Shown here piece after piece: positions 1-8,042 of a stretch of DNA of 64,000 nucleotides. The position numbers and the translations under genes were made by a program. The notes below the pieces were generated by a model. It saw nothing but the letters and a program-made list of their open reading frames with translations. It made no database searches and was not told where the DNA came from. Origin of the DNA: Pseudomonas syringae (GTDB lineage Bacteria > Pseudomonadota > Gammaproteobacteria > Pseudomonadales > Pseudomonadaceae); NCBI RefSeq assembly GCF_021606685.1, contig NZ_WKCB01000014.1, positions 27,707 through 91,706 of the forward strand, given 5' to 3'. The stretch's first letter is position 1. Every line of letters starts with the position of its first letter.

Positions 1-812
1 CCGACCGCGACAAGTACGAGCGCGAGCTGCTCAATGCACGCAACCTGGCCGAAGCCCTGCTGCAGGAAAAAACCGCCACCGAACAGGCGCTGAAACAGGC
101 CCAGGCCGAACTCAACGAGGCCTATGCCATCGCCCAACGCCGCGCGCTGTTCGCCGAGCAGATGGTGGCGATTGTCAGCCATGACCTGAAAAACCCGCTT
201 ACCGCGATCCGCATGGCGACCGATTTTCTCGCGCGCGGCGAGCGCACGGCCAAAGAACGCCAACTGCTGGGCCATATCGGCCAATCGTCCGAGCGCGCCC
301 AACGCATGATCGCCGACCTGCTGGACTTCACCCAGGCCCGGGTCGGCCAGGGCATTTCCATCAAGGCGGCGCCGCTGGTGTTGCATGAGGTGATTCAGCG
401 CGCGGTGGAGGAACTGCGCGTGGCCTTCCCCAAGGCAAGCCTCGTGCATCACACCCAAGGCCAGGGCGATGCCTGCCTGGATGCCGACCGGGTGCAGCAG
501 ATCATCGGCAACCTGGTGGCCAACAGCGTGGCCTATGGCGACCTGGAACGGCCAATCACCATTACCTCACGCCTGGGCGACGGCCATTGCGAGGTGGCGG
601 TGCACAACCACGGCGCGGCAATTCCCGAGGCGTTGCTGGCCGGGCTGTTCGAACCCATGACCCGCGGCACCGACCAGGGCAGCGACGTGCGCAGCGTGGG
701 GCTTGGCCTGTATATCGTGCGGGAGCTGGCCAGGGTGCATGGCGGGGATGTAGCGGTGCAGTCCACCGCGCAAGACGGCACCACGTTCAGCGTGCGCTTC
801 TTGCCGGCGTAA
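1..812 (+). CDS. sensor histidine kinase, C-terminal part (5' end outside window)
   Basis: The reading frame is open from the first bases, so the start lies upstream of the window. What is visible is a coiled-coil-like linker rich in Glu, Ala and Gln, followed by the dimerisation/phosphoacceptor H-box VSHDLKNPLTAI (His at about 180-182). The ATPase domain then shows an N-box (IIGNLVANSVAYG) and a G-box (GLGLYIVREL). This is a standard HisKA plus HATPase_c core, so the protein should autophosphorylate and pass phosphate to a response regulator. The sensing domain and the partner regulator cannot be seen. The gene ends about 70 bp before the first ECF sigma gene, and nothing shows that the two are functionally linked. 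Confidence 0.93.
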   Translation, partial: DRDKYERELLNARNLAEALLQEKTATEQALKQAQAELNEAYAIAQRRALFAEQMVAIVSHDLKNPLTAIRMATDFLARGERTAKERQLLGHIGQSSERAQRMIADLLDFTQARVGQGISIKAAPLVLHEVIQRAVEELRVAFPKASLVHHTQGQGDACLDADRVQQIIGNLVANSVAYGDLERPITITSRLGDGHCEVAVHNHGAAIPEALLAGLFEPMTRGTDQGSDVRSVGLGLYIVRELARVHGGDVAVQSTAQDGTTFSVRFLPA

Positions 813-825
813 GATCTTGCAATAA

Positions 826-852
826 ATTCTCAATAACGCCACCATTGAGAAT
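826..852. repeat. perfect 9-bp inverted repeat upstream of ECF sigma gene A
   Basis: ATTCTCAAT (826-834) is repeated exactly in inverted orientation as ATTGAGAAT (844-852) with a 9-bp spacer. It lies just after the histidine kinase stop. No T tract follows the right arm, so it does not look like an intrinsic terminator. The right arm runs into the Fur-like box at 847-865. It may be an operator; no protein can be assigned. Confidence 0.6.
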
Positions 853-865
853 AGTTGTCATTCAC
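847..865 (+). promoter_or_regulatory. candidate Fur box of sigma locus A
   Basis: The 19 bases starting GAGAATAGTTG match the Fur consensus (GATAATGATAATCATTATC) at 12 of 19 positions by hand count. The site ends 15 bp before the proposed GTG start of the ECF sigma gene. Iron-starvation sigma genes in Pseudomonas are typically Fur-repressed, so the position is sensible. Confidence 0.5.
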
Positions 866-880
866 AAGGTGGCGTCAACC

Positions 881-1399
881 GTGTTGTTCAGTCCTTCTTC
901 CCTTCCGCCCTCGCGCAATGACGCCTTGCACCGCCTGTTTGGTGACCATCACCCGTGGTTGGTGGAGCGGCTGCGGTTGCGCCTGGGGTGCCGTGAAGAC
1001 GCCGCCGACCTGGCAGCGGAAACCTTCGCTCAGGTCGTGGCCATGCCTGACCCGCAGGCCATTCGGGAACCCCGCGCGTTGCTCAGCACCATCGGCAAAC
1101 GGTTGATCTTCGCGCGCTGGCGGCGCAACGACATCGAGCGCGCCTATCTGGAGGTACTGGCACACATGCCCGAGGCCGTGGCGCCATCGCCACAGGAGCA
1201 CTGGCTGGTGATCGAAGCGTTGATGGAAATCGACCGCCTGCTCGACCGACTCTCTTCCAAAGCCCGGGCGGCATTCCTGTATAGCCAGCTCGATGGCAGG
1301 ACCTACGCCTGCATCGCCCGCGAACTGGGCGTGTCGGTCACCCGCGTGCACCAATACGTGGTGCAGGGCCTGACCGCTTGCTACCTGGCCCAGCCGTGA
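881..1399 (+). CDS. FecI-like ECF sigma factor (locus A)
   Basis: This 172-residue protein belongs to the iron-starvation ECF sigma group that directs RNA polymerase to a TonB-receptor promoter. Region 2 carries the DAADLAAETFAQV stretch, and a region 4 helix-turn-helix lies at the C-terminus (TYACIARELGVSVTRVHQYV). I chose GTG 881 because AAGGTGG (866-872) sits 8 bp upstream; GTG 869 is the alternative in-frame start, and the longer upstream reading frame overlaps the kinase gene antiparallel to sense. The stop overlaps the next gene's GTG by 4 bp, indicating translational coupling with its anti-sigma partner. A Fur-like box precedes the gene. The target is probably the receptor at 2439-4802. 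Confidence 0.88.
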   Translation: MLFSPSSLPPSRNDALHRLFGDHHPWLVERLRLRLGCREDAADLAAETFAQVVAMPDPQAIREPRALLSTIGKRLIFARWRRNDIERAYLEVLAHMPEAVAPSPQEHWLVIEALMEIDRLLDRLSSKARAAFLYSQLDGRTYACIARELGVSVTRVHQYVVQGLTACYLAQP

Positions 1400-2337
1400 G
1401 CGGCCTGCCGACGGCGGTGGCGCAGGCCATCGAGTGGTATGCGCGCCAAGGCTCGGGGACGTTTGACGGCCCCTCCCAAGCGCAGTTCGAGCAATGGCTG
1501 AAGGCAGATCCGAGCCATCAGGACGCCTGGCAGACCCTCACCCGTCAACTGGGCCGCACCCTCACGCCGCTTGTGCGGCAGCAGGGTTCGCGCCAGGCGC
1601 TCAATGCCGTCAACCATAGCCGCCGGCGCCTGTTGCGCGGCGCCCTGGCCGTGGGGGCCGTCGCCGTGGGCACGCCCTTGCTGACCCTGCGAGGCGGCCC
1701 CTTGCATGGGCGCTGGGGGGCTGACCTGCACACGGCTACGGCCGAACGCAGGCGCTTCACGTTGGAAGACGGCTCGTCTTTGTTGCTCAATGCCCAGAGT
1801 GCGGTGGACCTGGATTTCAACCCGCACCAACGCACCGTTCAGCTACTGCGCGGGGCGGCGCTGGCCCAGGTGCACAACGACCCGACGCGCCCGTTCGTGC
1901 TGCAATGCCCTTGGGGCGAAGCCTGGCTCGATGGCGGCCGTTGCATGCTCAGCGTGCAAGCCGGCAAGGCCCAATTGTGGGCCTTGGAAGGTGAGTTGGA
2001 AGTGCGCGCGCCGGGCACCCGGCAGCGGGTATCCGCCGGTCAGGGGTTGAGCTTCGATGGCCACGCCTGGCAGCCGATCGCCCGGGGCTATATCGATGAA
2101 CGCGCCTGGGCCCACGGGCTGCTGGAGGTTCACGACCAGCCGCTGGGCCAGGTGATCGAGCACCTCAGGCCTTACCACCCGGGCCTGCTGCAGATTTCGA
2201 CGCGTGCCGCCGCGCTGCGCATCTCCGGGGTCTTCAGCCTGGATGACAGCCGTCAGGCCCTGGCTGCGCTCAAGGATGTGCTGCCGCTACAGGTGGTCTC
2301 GTACCTGGGGATCTGGACGCGCATCGACCAGGTTTGA
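1396..2337 (+). CDS. FecR-family anti-sigma regulator (locus A)
   Basis: This is a cytoplasmic-membrane sigma regulator that relays the signal from the outer-membrane receptor to the ECF sigma factor. The N-terminal DUF4880-type segment (AIEWYARQGSG...FEQWLKADPSHQDAW) should bind the sigma factor. A single transmembrane stretch follows near residues 75-95, preceded by a twin-arginine-like RRRLLRGALAVG. The periplasmic FecR domain comes next, with the characteristic FTLEDGSSLLLNAQSAVDLDF. I use GTG 1396, which forms a GTGA overlap with the sigma gene; TTG 1378 is a longer possibility. Length (313 aa) is normal for the family. The receptor gene follows after about 100 bp. Confidence 0.9.
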   Translation: MSGLPTAVAQAIEWYARQGSGTFDGPSQAQFEQWLKADPSHQDAWQTLTRQLGRTLTPLVRQQGSRQALNAVNHSRRRLLRGALAVGAVAVGTPLLTLRGGPLHGRWGADLHTATAERRRFTLEDGSSLLLNAQSAVDLDFNPHQRTVQLLRGAALAQVHNDPTRPFVLQCPWGEAWLDGGRCMLSVQAGKAQLWALEGELEVRAPGTRQRVSAGQGLSFDGHAWQPIARGYIDERAWAHGLLEVHDQPLGQVIEHLRPYHPGLLQISTRAAALRISGVFSLDDSRQALAALKDVLPLQVVSYLGIWTRIDQV

Positions 2338-2438
2338 AAATATTTTCACGCCCCCCTGAAAAATCCACCCGCTCAGGTTACAGACCTAGCAGAAACGCGC
2401 AAAACGCGCCCCCTCTAGCGTCCTTACGAGCCCATGCC

Positions 2439-4802
2439 ATGCACCCCAACACACTCTTCCCGCTGCTGATCGGCGGCTGCCTGATCAGTTGCGCCGCCCT
2501 GGCTGCCGAGCCTGCGCAGGACTTCGACCTGCCCACCGGCTCACTGGCCACAACGCTGATCAAGATCGGCCAGGCCAGCGGACGCCAGGTGCTGTTTATT
2601 CCCGCGGATGTCGAGGGTCGCCAGGCCCATGCCGTAGTCGGCCATTTGAGCGCCGCCGACGCCGTCAACCAGGCATTGCAAAACACCGGGTTGCGCGCAC
2701 GCGTCACTGCCAGCGGCGCACTCAGCGTGCAACCGGCCAGCGGCGACAGCGTGACCCTGGACGCGATCAACATTGATGGCCGTTCAAGCACCCTCGCCGA
2801 TGACGACAACCAGCGCTACATTGCCCAGCGTTCCAGTGCCGGCACCAAGACGCGCACGGAGCTGGTAAAAATCCCCCAGTCGATTTCCGTCGTTACCCGT
2901 GCCGAACTGGATGAGCGCAAGAGCGATAACTTGTCGGACTCGCTTAAATACACCCCTGGGTTCAGCAGCCAGCCCAACAGCTTCAGCCGCACGGCAGACG
3001 ACTACACACTGCGCGGCTTCAACGTGGGTGCTGGCACCGGGGGCATTTTGCGCGATGGCATGAAACTGCAATCCAACCCCTACGACGGCAGCGTCGAAGC
3101 GTATGGCCTGGAGCGTGTCGAAGTGCTCAAGGGGGCATCCTCGGTGCTGTACGGGCAACTGTCGCCGGGCGGCATGATCAACACCGTGAGCAAACGCCCC
3201 ACGGCCACGCCACTGCACGAAGTGGGCGTGGAAGTGGGCAACTACGACCGCCGCCAATACACCCTCGACCTCGGTGGCCCACTGGATGACCAGGGCCAGT
3301 TCAGCTATCGGCTGACCGGCCTGTGGCGCGACAGCGACACCCAGGTCGACCACGTTGACGACGACCGCCGCTACATCGCCCCGGCCATTACCTGGAAACC
3401 CGATGACGACACCTCGCTGACCGTGCTGGCCAGCCACCAGGAAACCTACACCGGCTTTTCGCCGCCCATGAGCTACCGCATGAGCACCTATAGCGCTACG
3501 CCGGGCTACAAGATCGGCCGCGACCAGTTTGTCGGCGAGCCGGGCTATGACCATTTCAACAATCGCATGGACACCCTCGGGTATCTGTTCGAGCACCAGT
3601 TCAGCGATCAGTTGAAAGTCAACCACAGCCTGCGCTACTTCCAGGCCAATACCGATTGGAGCTACCTGATCCCGGTGGCCATTTCCGGCACGCAGTTGAG
3701 CCGCCGCTACAGCGACCGCCAGGAACGCTCCACGGGCTGGACCAGCGACAACAACCTCAGCTACACCTTCGACAGCGGCGCCTGGCGCCATGAGTTGCTG
3801 GTGGGCGTGGACTATTACCACAAGACCTACGACTCCCACCGCCATATCAGCGCAACTGCCGCGCAATTGGCGCCGCCCTTGAACCTGGCCGACCCGCAGT
3901 ACACCGGCGTCGGCGTCAATACGGCGCCCGAGAGTGGTTCGGACCTGCACAGCGCCCAGGCAGGTGTCTACCTGCAAGACCAGATCACCTTCGACGAAAA
4001 ATGGGTGCTGCTGCTCGGTGGCCGCCAGGACTGGGCCGACAGCGTCACCACCACCTTCGCCACTGACGCGCGTGCCACCCGTAGCGACAAAAAAGCCACC
4101 GGCCGCATCGGCCTGGTGTACCTGGCCGACAACGGCCTGGCACCGTACGTGAGTTACAGCCAGTCGTTCCAACCGGCCAGCGTCAGCAACCCGGCGTTCG
4201 GCAATGCCTTTGCGCCGCTGGAAGGTGAACAGTACGAAGTCGGCCTGCGCTACCAGCCGCCGGGCAGCGAGACCTTGCTCAGCGCCGCCGTCTTCCGACT
4301 GGACCAGGACAACTCGTTGAGCCTGGACAGCCTCACCAATACCTACGTGCAATACGGCAAGACCCGCACCAAAGGCCTGGAGCTGGAGGCCAAGAGCAGC
4401 CTCACCGACAACCTGCAACTGAACGTCGGTTACGCCTACACCGACACCCATGTGCTGGAAGACCAGACCGTGAGCAATATCGGCAAACGCATCGAGGGCA
4501 TTCCGTATCACAGCGCCAGTGTGTGGGCCAGCTACCGCCTGGCCAGCCTGGGCCTGGAGAAACTGCGCATCGGCGCTGGCGCGCGGTATACCGGCACCAC
4601 CCGCACAACGCCGAGCGTGTACGAAGGCAAAGTGCCCGCGTACACCCTGGTCGATGCCCTGGTCAGCTACGACGTGGATACGCATTGGCAGCTACAGGCC
4701 AAGGCACAAAACCTGTTCGACAGACGGTACCTGTACTGCAACACCACCTGCCGTTACGGCGATGAACGCAGCGTGTTGGGCTCGGTCACCTATCGCTGGT
4801 AA
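2439..4802 (+). CDS. TonB-dependent siderophore receptor with STN signalling domain (locus A)
   Basis: This 787-aa outer-membrane transducer begins with a signal peptide (LLIGGCLISCAALAAEPA). A secretin/TonB N-terminal (STN) domain follows (FDLPTGSLATTLIKIGQASG), which contacts FecR in the periplasm. The plug domain contains LVKIPQSISVVTRAEL and VLKGASSVLYGQLSPGGMIN. A beta-barrel ends in SVTYRW, whose aromatic C-terminus is typical of outer-membrane proteins. The TrKA-like RYLYCNTTCRYG near the end resembles hydroxamate/ferrioxamine-type receptors, but the ligand cannot be assigned. ATG 2439 gives the signal peptide directly; the longer TTG frame from 2334 overlaps the fecR stop and adds no plausible sequence. 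It forms locus A with the sigma and FecR genes. Confidence 0.93.
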   Translation: MHPNTLFPLLIGGCLISCAALAAEPAQDFDLPTGSLATTLIKIGQASGRQVLFIPADVEGRQAHAVVGHLSAADAVNQALQNTGLRARVTASGALSVQPASGDSVTLDAINIDGRSSTLADDDNQRYIAQRSSAGTKTRTELVKIPQSISVVTRAELDERKSDNLSDSLKYTPGFSSQPNSFSRTADDYTLRGFNVGAGTGGILRDGMKLQSNPYDGSVEAYGLERVEVLKGASSVLYGQLSPGGMINTVSKRPTATPLHEVGVEVGNYDRRQYTLDLGGPLDDQGQFSYRLTGLWRDSDTQVDHVDDDRRYIAPAITWKPDDDTSLTVLASHQETYTGFSPPMSYRMSTYSATPGYKIGRDQFVGEPGYDHFNNRMDTLGYLFEHQFSDQLKVNHSLRYFQANTDWSYLIPVAISGTQLSRRYSDRQERSTGWTSDNNLSYTFDSGAWRHELLVGVDYYHKTYDSHRHISATAAQLAPPLNLADPQYTGVGVNTAPESGSDLHSAQAGVYLQDQITFDEKWVLLLGGRQDWADSVTTTFATDARATRSDKKATGRIGLVYLADNGLAPYVSYSQSFQPASVSNPAFGNAFAPLEGEQYEVGLRYQPPGSETLLSAAVFRLDQDNSLSLDSLTNTYVQYGKTRTKGLELEAKSSLTDNLQLNVGYAYTDTHVLEDQTVSNIGKRIEGIPYHSASVWASYRLASLGLEKLRIGAGARYTGTTRTTPSVYEGKVPAYTLVDALVSYDVDTHWQLQAKAQNLFDRRYLYCNTTCRYGDERSVLGSVTYRW

Positions 4803-4828
4803 ACCCGCGCCGGGCGGCGGCAGCCGAC

Positions 4829-5635
4829 TCAATCGAGGCGGCCAACGCTGCCCTGCATCACCGGCGTGACGCTCCCGGTCAGCACCACGCCGCCCTCACC
4901 CGCCCAGTGCACGCTGACCGTGCCACCGTCGCACTGCACCTGCACCGTGGCATCCAGCAACCCACGCCGGATGCCATTGACCACCGCCGCGCAGCAGCAC
5001 GACCCCGACCCCAGCGGCACACCGCCGCCGCGCTCCCAGATGCGCAGGCGGATATGCCCGCGGTCCAGCACCTGCACAAAGTGCACATTGGTACTGGCCG
5101 GGAACAGCGGGTGATGTTCCAGCGCAGCTCCCCTGGCGGCGACATTGATGGCGTCGATGTCGTGCACAAAAAACGTGCAATGCGGGTTGCCCATGCTGCA
5201 CGCCGCCGGGCTGCCGTCGATGGGCAGTGTGCACGTGTCCATGGCGTGGGCCAGCGGCACCTGCGCCCAGTCCAGTGACGGCTCGCCCATGTTCACCGAC
5301 ACCCGCCGCCCCGCCTCACGCACGCAGGTCAACACGCCGCGATCGGTGCGCAGCAGGATCGAGTCAACGCCGGTTTCATGCATCAGCCGGTCGGCCACGC
5401 CACGGGTAGCGCTGCCGCAGGTCTGCAGCGGTGTGCCATTGGGGTTCCAGAACTTGATGCGCGCGGCGGCGTCTTCACAGTCGAGGATCACCGCCAATTG
5501 GTTGAAGCCGATACCGGTCCGGCGGTTGCCCAGGCGCTGCGCGATGGCCGGGGTGATCGGGTCGTCCAGGCCACGGCGGTCAATGATGACGAAGTCGTCG
5601 CCATGGGCGTGCATTTTTACAAACTGCAAGGTCAT
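4829..5635 (-). CDS. DapF-like epimerase/racemase paralogue with Cys-to-Ser change
   Basis: This 268-aa protein has the diaminopimelate epimerase fold signature. It starts MTLQFVKMHAHGDDF, corresponding to the canonical HGxGNDF block but with Asn changed to Asp. It retains the first catalytic cysteine (Cys73 in QTCGSATRG). The second catalytic block, normally GET.ACGTGACAA, reads GVPLGSGSCCCAA here, so the expected Cys is Ser210 and three cysteines follow at 213-215. True DapF interconverts LL- and meso-diaminopimelate by a two-cysteine mechanism, so lysine biosynthesis is doubtful; a related amino-acid racemase/epimerase or an inactive paralogue is more likely. Start ATG 5635 aligns with family N-termini. 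It is convergent with receptor A, 26 bp away. Confidence 0.75.
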   Translation of the reverse strand: MTLQFVKMHAHGDDFVIIDRRGLDDPITPAIAQRLGNRRTGIGFNQLAVILDCEDAAARIKFWNPNGTPLQTCGSATRGVADRLMHETGVDSILLRTDRGVLTCVREAGRRVSVNMGEPSLDWAQVPLAHAMDTCTLPIDGSPAACSMGNPHCTFFVHDIDAINVAARGAALEHHPLFPASTNVHFVQVLDRGHIRLRIWERGGGVPLGSGSCCCAAVVNGIRRGLLDATVQVQCDGGTVSVHWAGEGGVVLTGSVTPVMQGSVGRLD

Positions 5636-5708
5636 GGGGTGTCCTTGGGTCGACCTGTAGGGAGGTGGAGGATACCCTGAACCCACTCAATCTTAACGAG
5701 CGCCCCCC

Positions 5709-6209
5709 ATGCTAATCGTCTTCAGCGGATTGCCCGGCACCGGCAAGACCACCCTTGCCCGTGAAGTGGCACGCCAGGCAGGCGCGGTCTACCTGCGTAT
5801 CGACGTGATCGAACAAGCCATTCGCGCTGCCGGGGTGTTGGCCGCTGATGTCGGCGCCAGCGGCTACGCGGTGGCGAATGCCCTGGCACTGAGCAATCTG
5901 CGCCAGGGCCTCAGGGTCGTCGCCGACTGCGTGAACCCGGTGCAGGAGAGCCGCGCGGCCTGGCAAGCAACGGCCGCCACGGCGGGGGTGGCGCTGCTGA
6001 ATGTCGAAGTGGTGTGCTCTGATTTATCGGAACACCAACGCCGTGTCGACAGCCGCTGCGGCGATATTCCCGGGCTGACGCCACCGACCTGGCAAGCGGT
6101 ACAGCGCCATGAATACGAGCCCTGGGACGACACACCCGTGAGCGTCGATACCGCACGGCTCTCGGTCGCCGAGGCGGTGGCAACGTTGCTGCAACACGTC
6201 CTCCGCTGA
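5709..6209 (+). CDS. P-loop AAA/zeta-toxin-like small kinase
   Basis: This 166-aa single-domain protein opens with a Walker A motif at the very N-terminus (FSGLPGTGKTTLAREVA). A YLRIDVIEQAI segment and DCVNPV follow, as in small ATP-dependent kinases of the AAA_33 type (shikimate/gluconate/antibiotic kinase-like fold). Such proteins phosphorylate small molecules; the substrate is unknown. It is divergent from the DapF-like gene with a short shared promoter region (5636-5708). It has no visible link to the iron-signalling locus that starts right after it. Confidence 0.75.
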   Translation: MLIVFSGLPGTGKTTLAREVARQAGAVYLRIDVIEQAIRAAGVLAADVGASGYAVANALALSNLRQGLRVVADCVNPVQESRAAWQATAATAGVALLNVEVVCSDLSEHQRRVDSRCGDIPGLTPPTWQAVQRHEYEPWDDTPVSVDTARLSVAEAVATLLQHVLR

Positions 6210-6233
6210 GCGGTTGGGCAGAAACTCAACGCC

Positions 6234-6252
6234 TTTGTTGATAACCATTATC
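6234..6252 (+). promoter_or_regulatory. Fur box of sigma locus B
   Basis: These 19 bases, which include GTTGATAACCATTATC, match the Fur consensus at 14 of 19 positions by hand count. GTTGATAA..TTATCAAC around them is also a near-palindrome (6237-6255). The site is 41 bp upstream of the GTG start proposed for the ECF sigma gene. It predicts iron repression of the whole locus B cascade. Confidence 0.75.
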
Positions 6253-6292
6253 AACTACAGCTAAACTCCGCGCCCTCCCACTCTCCCAGTCT

Positions 6293-6835
6293 GTGCCAGG
6301 TGGCACAGTCGCGCGCAGGCAGCTGACTCTCTTGGCGGATGAAAAACTCCAGCTTTACCTGACTCACCGGGCCGCGCTGCTGGACTATGCCGCGCCCATC
6401 GTCGGCTGTCGCGCCCGCGCCGAGGACGTGGTGCAGGACGCCTGGCTGCGTTTCAGCGGCCAGTCCGAGCACACCGATATCCGCCACCCGGCGAGCTACC
6501 TGTACCGTATCGTGCGCAACCTTGCCCTCGACCTCACCCGCCGCACCGCCACCGAACGCGTGCAGCCGGGCGGTGATGAACTGCTCAACGAGTTGCCGTC
6601 GAGCAGTGCCTCCCCCGAGCGTGAAGTCAGCAGCCAGAACGAGCTGCAAGCCATCTCGCGCGCCATGGCGCAATTGCCCGAGCGCACACAGCGTGCGTTT
6701 GAACTGCATCGCCTGGGCGGTTTCACCTTGCAACAGGTGGCCGCCGAGCTGGGGGTGTCGACGGCACTGGTGCATCAGCTGGTGCATGATGCGCTGCGCC
6801 ATTGCATGGATTGCCTGGAGCCGGATGATGACTGA
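6293..6835 (+). CDS. FecI-like ECF sigma factor (locus B)
   Basis: This 180-aa ECF sigma factor (167 aa if TTG 6332 is the start) has region 2 ARAEDVVQDAWLRF and PASYLYRIVRNLALDLTRR. Region 4 reads LPERTQRAFELHRLGGFTLQQVAAELGVSTALVHQLVHDAL. It should recognise the promoters upstream of the FecR and receptor genes of the same locus, where a matched TGAAAA-N15-CGTCTT pair is seen. The start is uncertain: neither GTG 6293 nor TTG 6332 has a strong ribosome-binding site, and homologues usually begin near ADEKLQLY, favouring the shorter form. A good Fur box precedes it. Confidence 0.88.
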   Translation: MPGGTVARRQLTLLADEKLQLYLTHRAALLDYAAPIVGCRARAEDVVQDAWLRFSGQSEHTDIRHPASYLYRIVRNLALDLTRRTATERVQPGGDELLNELPSSSASPEREVSSQNELQAISRAMAQLPERTQRAFELHRLGGFTLQQVAAELGVSTALVHQLVHDALRHCMDCLEPDDD

Positions 6836-6852
6836 TCAAGCTGGCTCTTTTC

Positions 6853-6879
6853 TGAAAAAACCCAACGCCAGTGCGTCTT
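6853..6879 (+). promoter_or_regulatory. candidate ECF-type promoter upstream of fecR of locus B
   Basis: TGAAAA (6853-6858) is followed after exactly 15 bp by CGTCTT (6874-6879). The same two hexamers with the same 15-bp spacing occur at 7940-7966 before the receptor gene. The CGTC core in the -10 position is common for FecI-type sigma factors. It lies between the sigma stop and the FecR start at 6945, which supports that start over the longer overlapping frame. Confidence 0.6.
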
Positions 6880-6944
6880 TTGCAGAGAAGGGCGAATCCA
6901 TGGGATCCTGCCCGCCGTTTTTTGCCTGCGGAGATGCTCCCGTC

Positions 6945-7904
6945 ATGCCCACCGAGGATTGCGCCAACACCCGCCGCGATCAGGCCCTGGACTGGCTGAT
7001 GCGTGTGCAACAGGCGCCGCTGGACGCGGACCTGCGTGCGCAGTTGGCCCACTGGTGTGGCGCCGACGAGGCCAACGCCAAGGCCTACCGCAAGGCCGAA
7101 CGCGTGTGGCAACTGACCGGGCAAATGACGCCAGCCACCGCCGCACACTGGCCGCAACCGGCCGCACCGATGCCGCGCCCTGCCGCCCGCCCTCGTCGCA
7201 CCCGGCGTTGGCTCGCCGCCGCTGTTGCGGCGTGCCTGGTGGTGGCCCTGGCGCCCAGCCTGCTGCTGCGCTGGCAAGCCGATTACCGCACCGGCGCCGG
7301 TGAAACCCTCGACATCACCCTCAGTGACGGCAGTGTGGTGCAACTCGACAGCCACTCGGCCATTGCCGTGGACATCGCCGGCAACCACCGCGACGTGCGG
7401 CTGCTGAGCGGCCAGGCGTTTTTCAAGGTGATACCGGACAAGAGCAAGCCCTTTCACGTGGTGACCAAGGCATTGCGCGTGACCGTCACCGGCACGGCTT
7501 TCAACGTGGATGCCACACCCAATCACCCAAGCGTCGCCGTGCAACAGGGTTCGGTGAATGTCGATGCGCTGCCCAGCCATCGCGCCCTCGCCAGCCTGGT
7601 GCCGGGGCAACGCCTCAGCTATCTGGGCGGCCGTGCCGAACTCAGCCGCTTTACCCCCAGCCAGGCCGCCCCATGGCGCCAGGGCCAGTTGATTGCCGAT
7701 GACCTGCCGATCAGCGAAGTACTGGAGCAGCTGCGCCGCTACACCCCGGGCCTGATCGTATTGCGCGATGCACAGCTCGGCGCGCAGCGGGTCACCGGTG
7801 TGTACGACCTGCGCAAACCCCAGGCAGCGCTGCACGCCGTATTGCAACCGTATGGGGCCAAAGTCCGCGCCTACGGCCCGTGGCTGCTGGTGCTGACCCG
7901 GTAA
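6945..7904 (+). CDS. FecR-family anti-sigma regulator (locus B)
   Basis: This 319-aa FecR protein has an N-terminal DUF4880-like sigma-binding part (DQALDWLMRVQQAPLDADLRAQLAHW). A transmembrane helix lies near residues 87-108 (WLAAAVAACLVVALAPSLLL). The FecR domain follows (ITLSDGSVVQLDSHSAIAVDIAG), and the C-terminus has a secretin/TonB-short-like segment (LPISEVLEQLRRYTPGLIVL). ATG 6945 is chosen because a GGAG lies 11 bp upstream, the family domain starts right after it, and the upstream stretch holds a likely promoter. ATG 6825/6828 would overlap the sigma stop but would add about 40 unfamiliar residues. It should hold the locus B sigma until the receptor binds its ligand. Confidence 0.88.
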   Translation: MPTEDCANTRRDQALDWLMRVQQAPLDADLRAQLAHWCGADEANAKAYRKAERVWQLTGQMTPATAAHWPQPAAPMPRPAARPRRTRRWLAAAVAACLVVALAPSLLLRWQADYRTGAGETLDITLSDGSVVQLDSHSAIAVDIAGNHRDVRLLSGQAFFKVIPDKSKPFHVVTKALRVTVTGTAFNVDATPNHPSVAVQQGSVNVDALPSHRALASLVPGQRLSYLGGRAELSRFTPSQAAPWRQGQLIADDLPISEVLEQLRRYTPGLIVLRDAQLGAQRVTGVYDLRKPQAALHAVLQPYGAKVRAYGPWLLVLTR

Positions 7905-7939
7905 ATTGGCAGCCGTTTGAAAATAGTTGATGTTTTTTC

Positions 7940-7966
7940 TGAAAATCCCCCGCGCTGTCCCGTCTT
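7940..7966 (+). promoter_or_regulatory. candidate ECF-type promoter upstream of receptor B
   Basis: TGAAAA (7940-7945), a 15-bp spacer, then CGTCTT (7961-7966), identical in both hexamers and spacing to the element at 6853-6879. It sits about 77 bp before the receptor start at 8043, inside the 138-bp gap after fecR. The pair is the best evidence here for what the locus B sigma factor recognises. Confidence 0.65.
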
Positions 7967-8042
7967 CTGTCCCGCGCGCAGCAATTGAGATGTATTCGTA
8001 TTCATTGACTGGCCGGTGTTAAGCCGGCGCGGGGACCTTTGC

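Noticed and set aside
826..852. Intrinsic terminator for the histidine kinase
   Set aside because: Stem is AT-rich and no T tract follows; operator-like symmetry is the better reading.
2784..4685. 633-aa open frame on the minus strand across receptor A
   Set aside because: It is the antisense shadow of the TonB receptor in GC-rich DNA; composition (Val/Gly/Ala/His/Gln-rich) lacks any domain, and the plus-strand protein is unmistakable.
6825..6944. Longer fecR B starting at 6825/6828 inside the sigma gene end
   Set aside because: It would translate the likely ECF promoter at 6853-6879 and adds residues not seen in FecR proteins, though it cannot be excluded.
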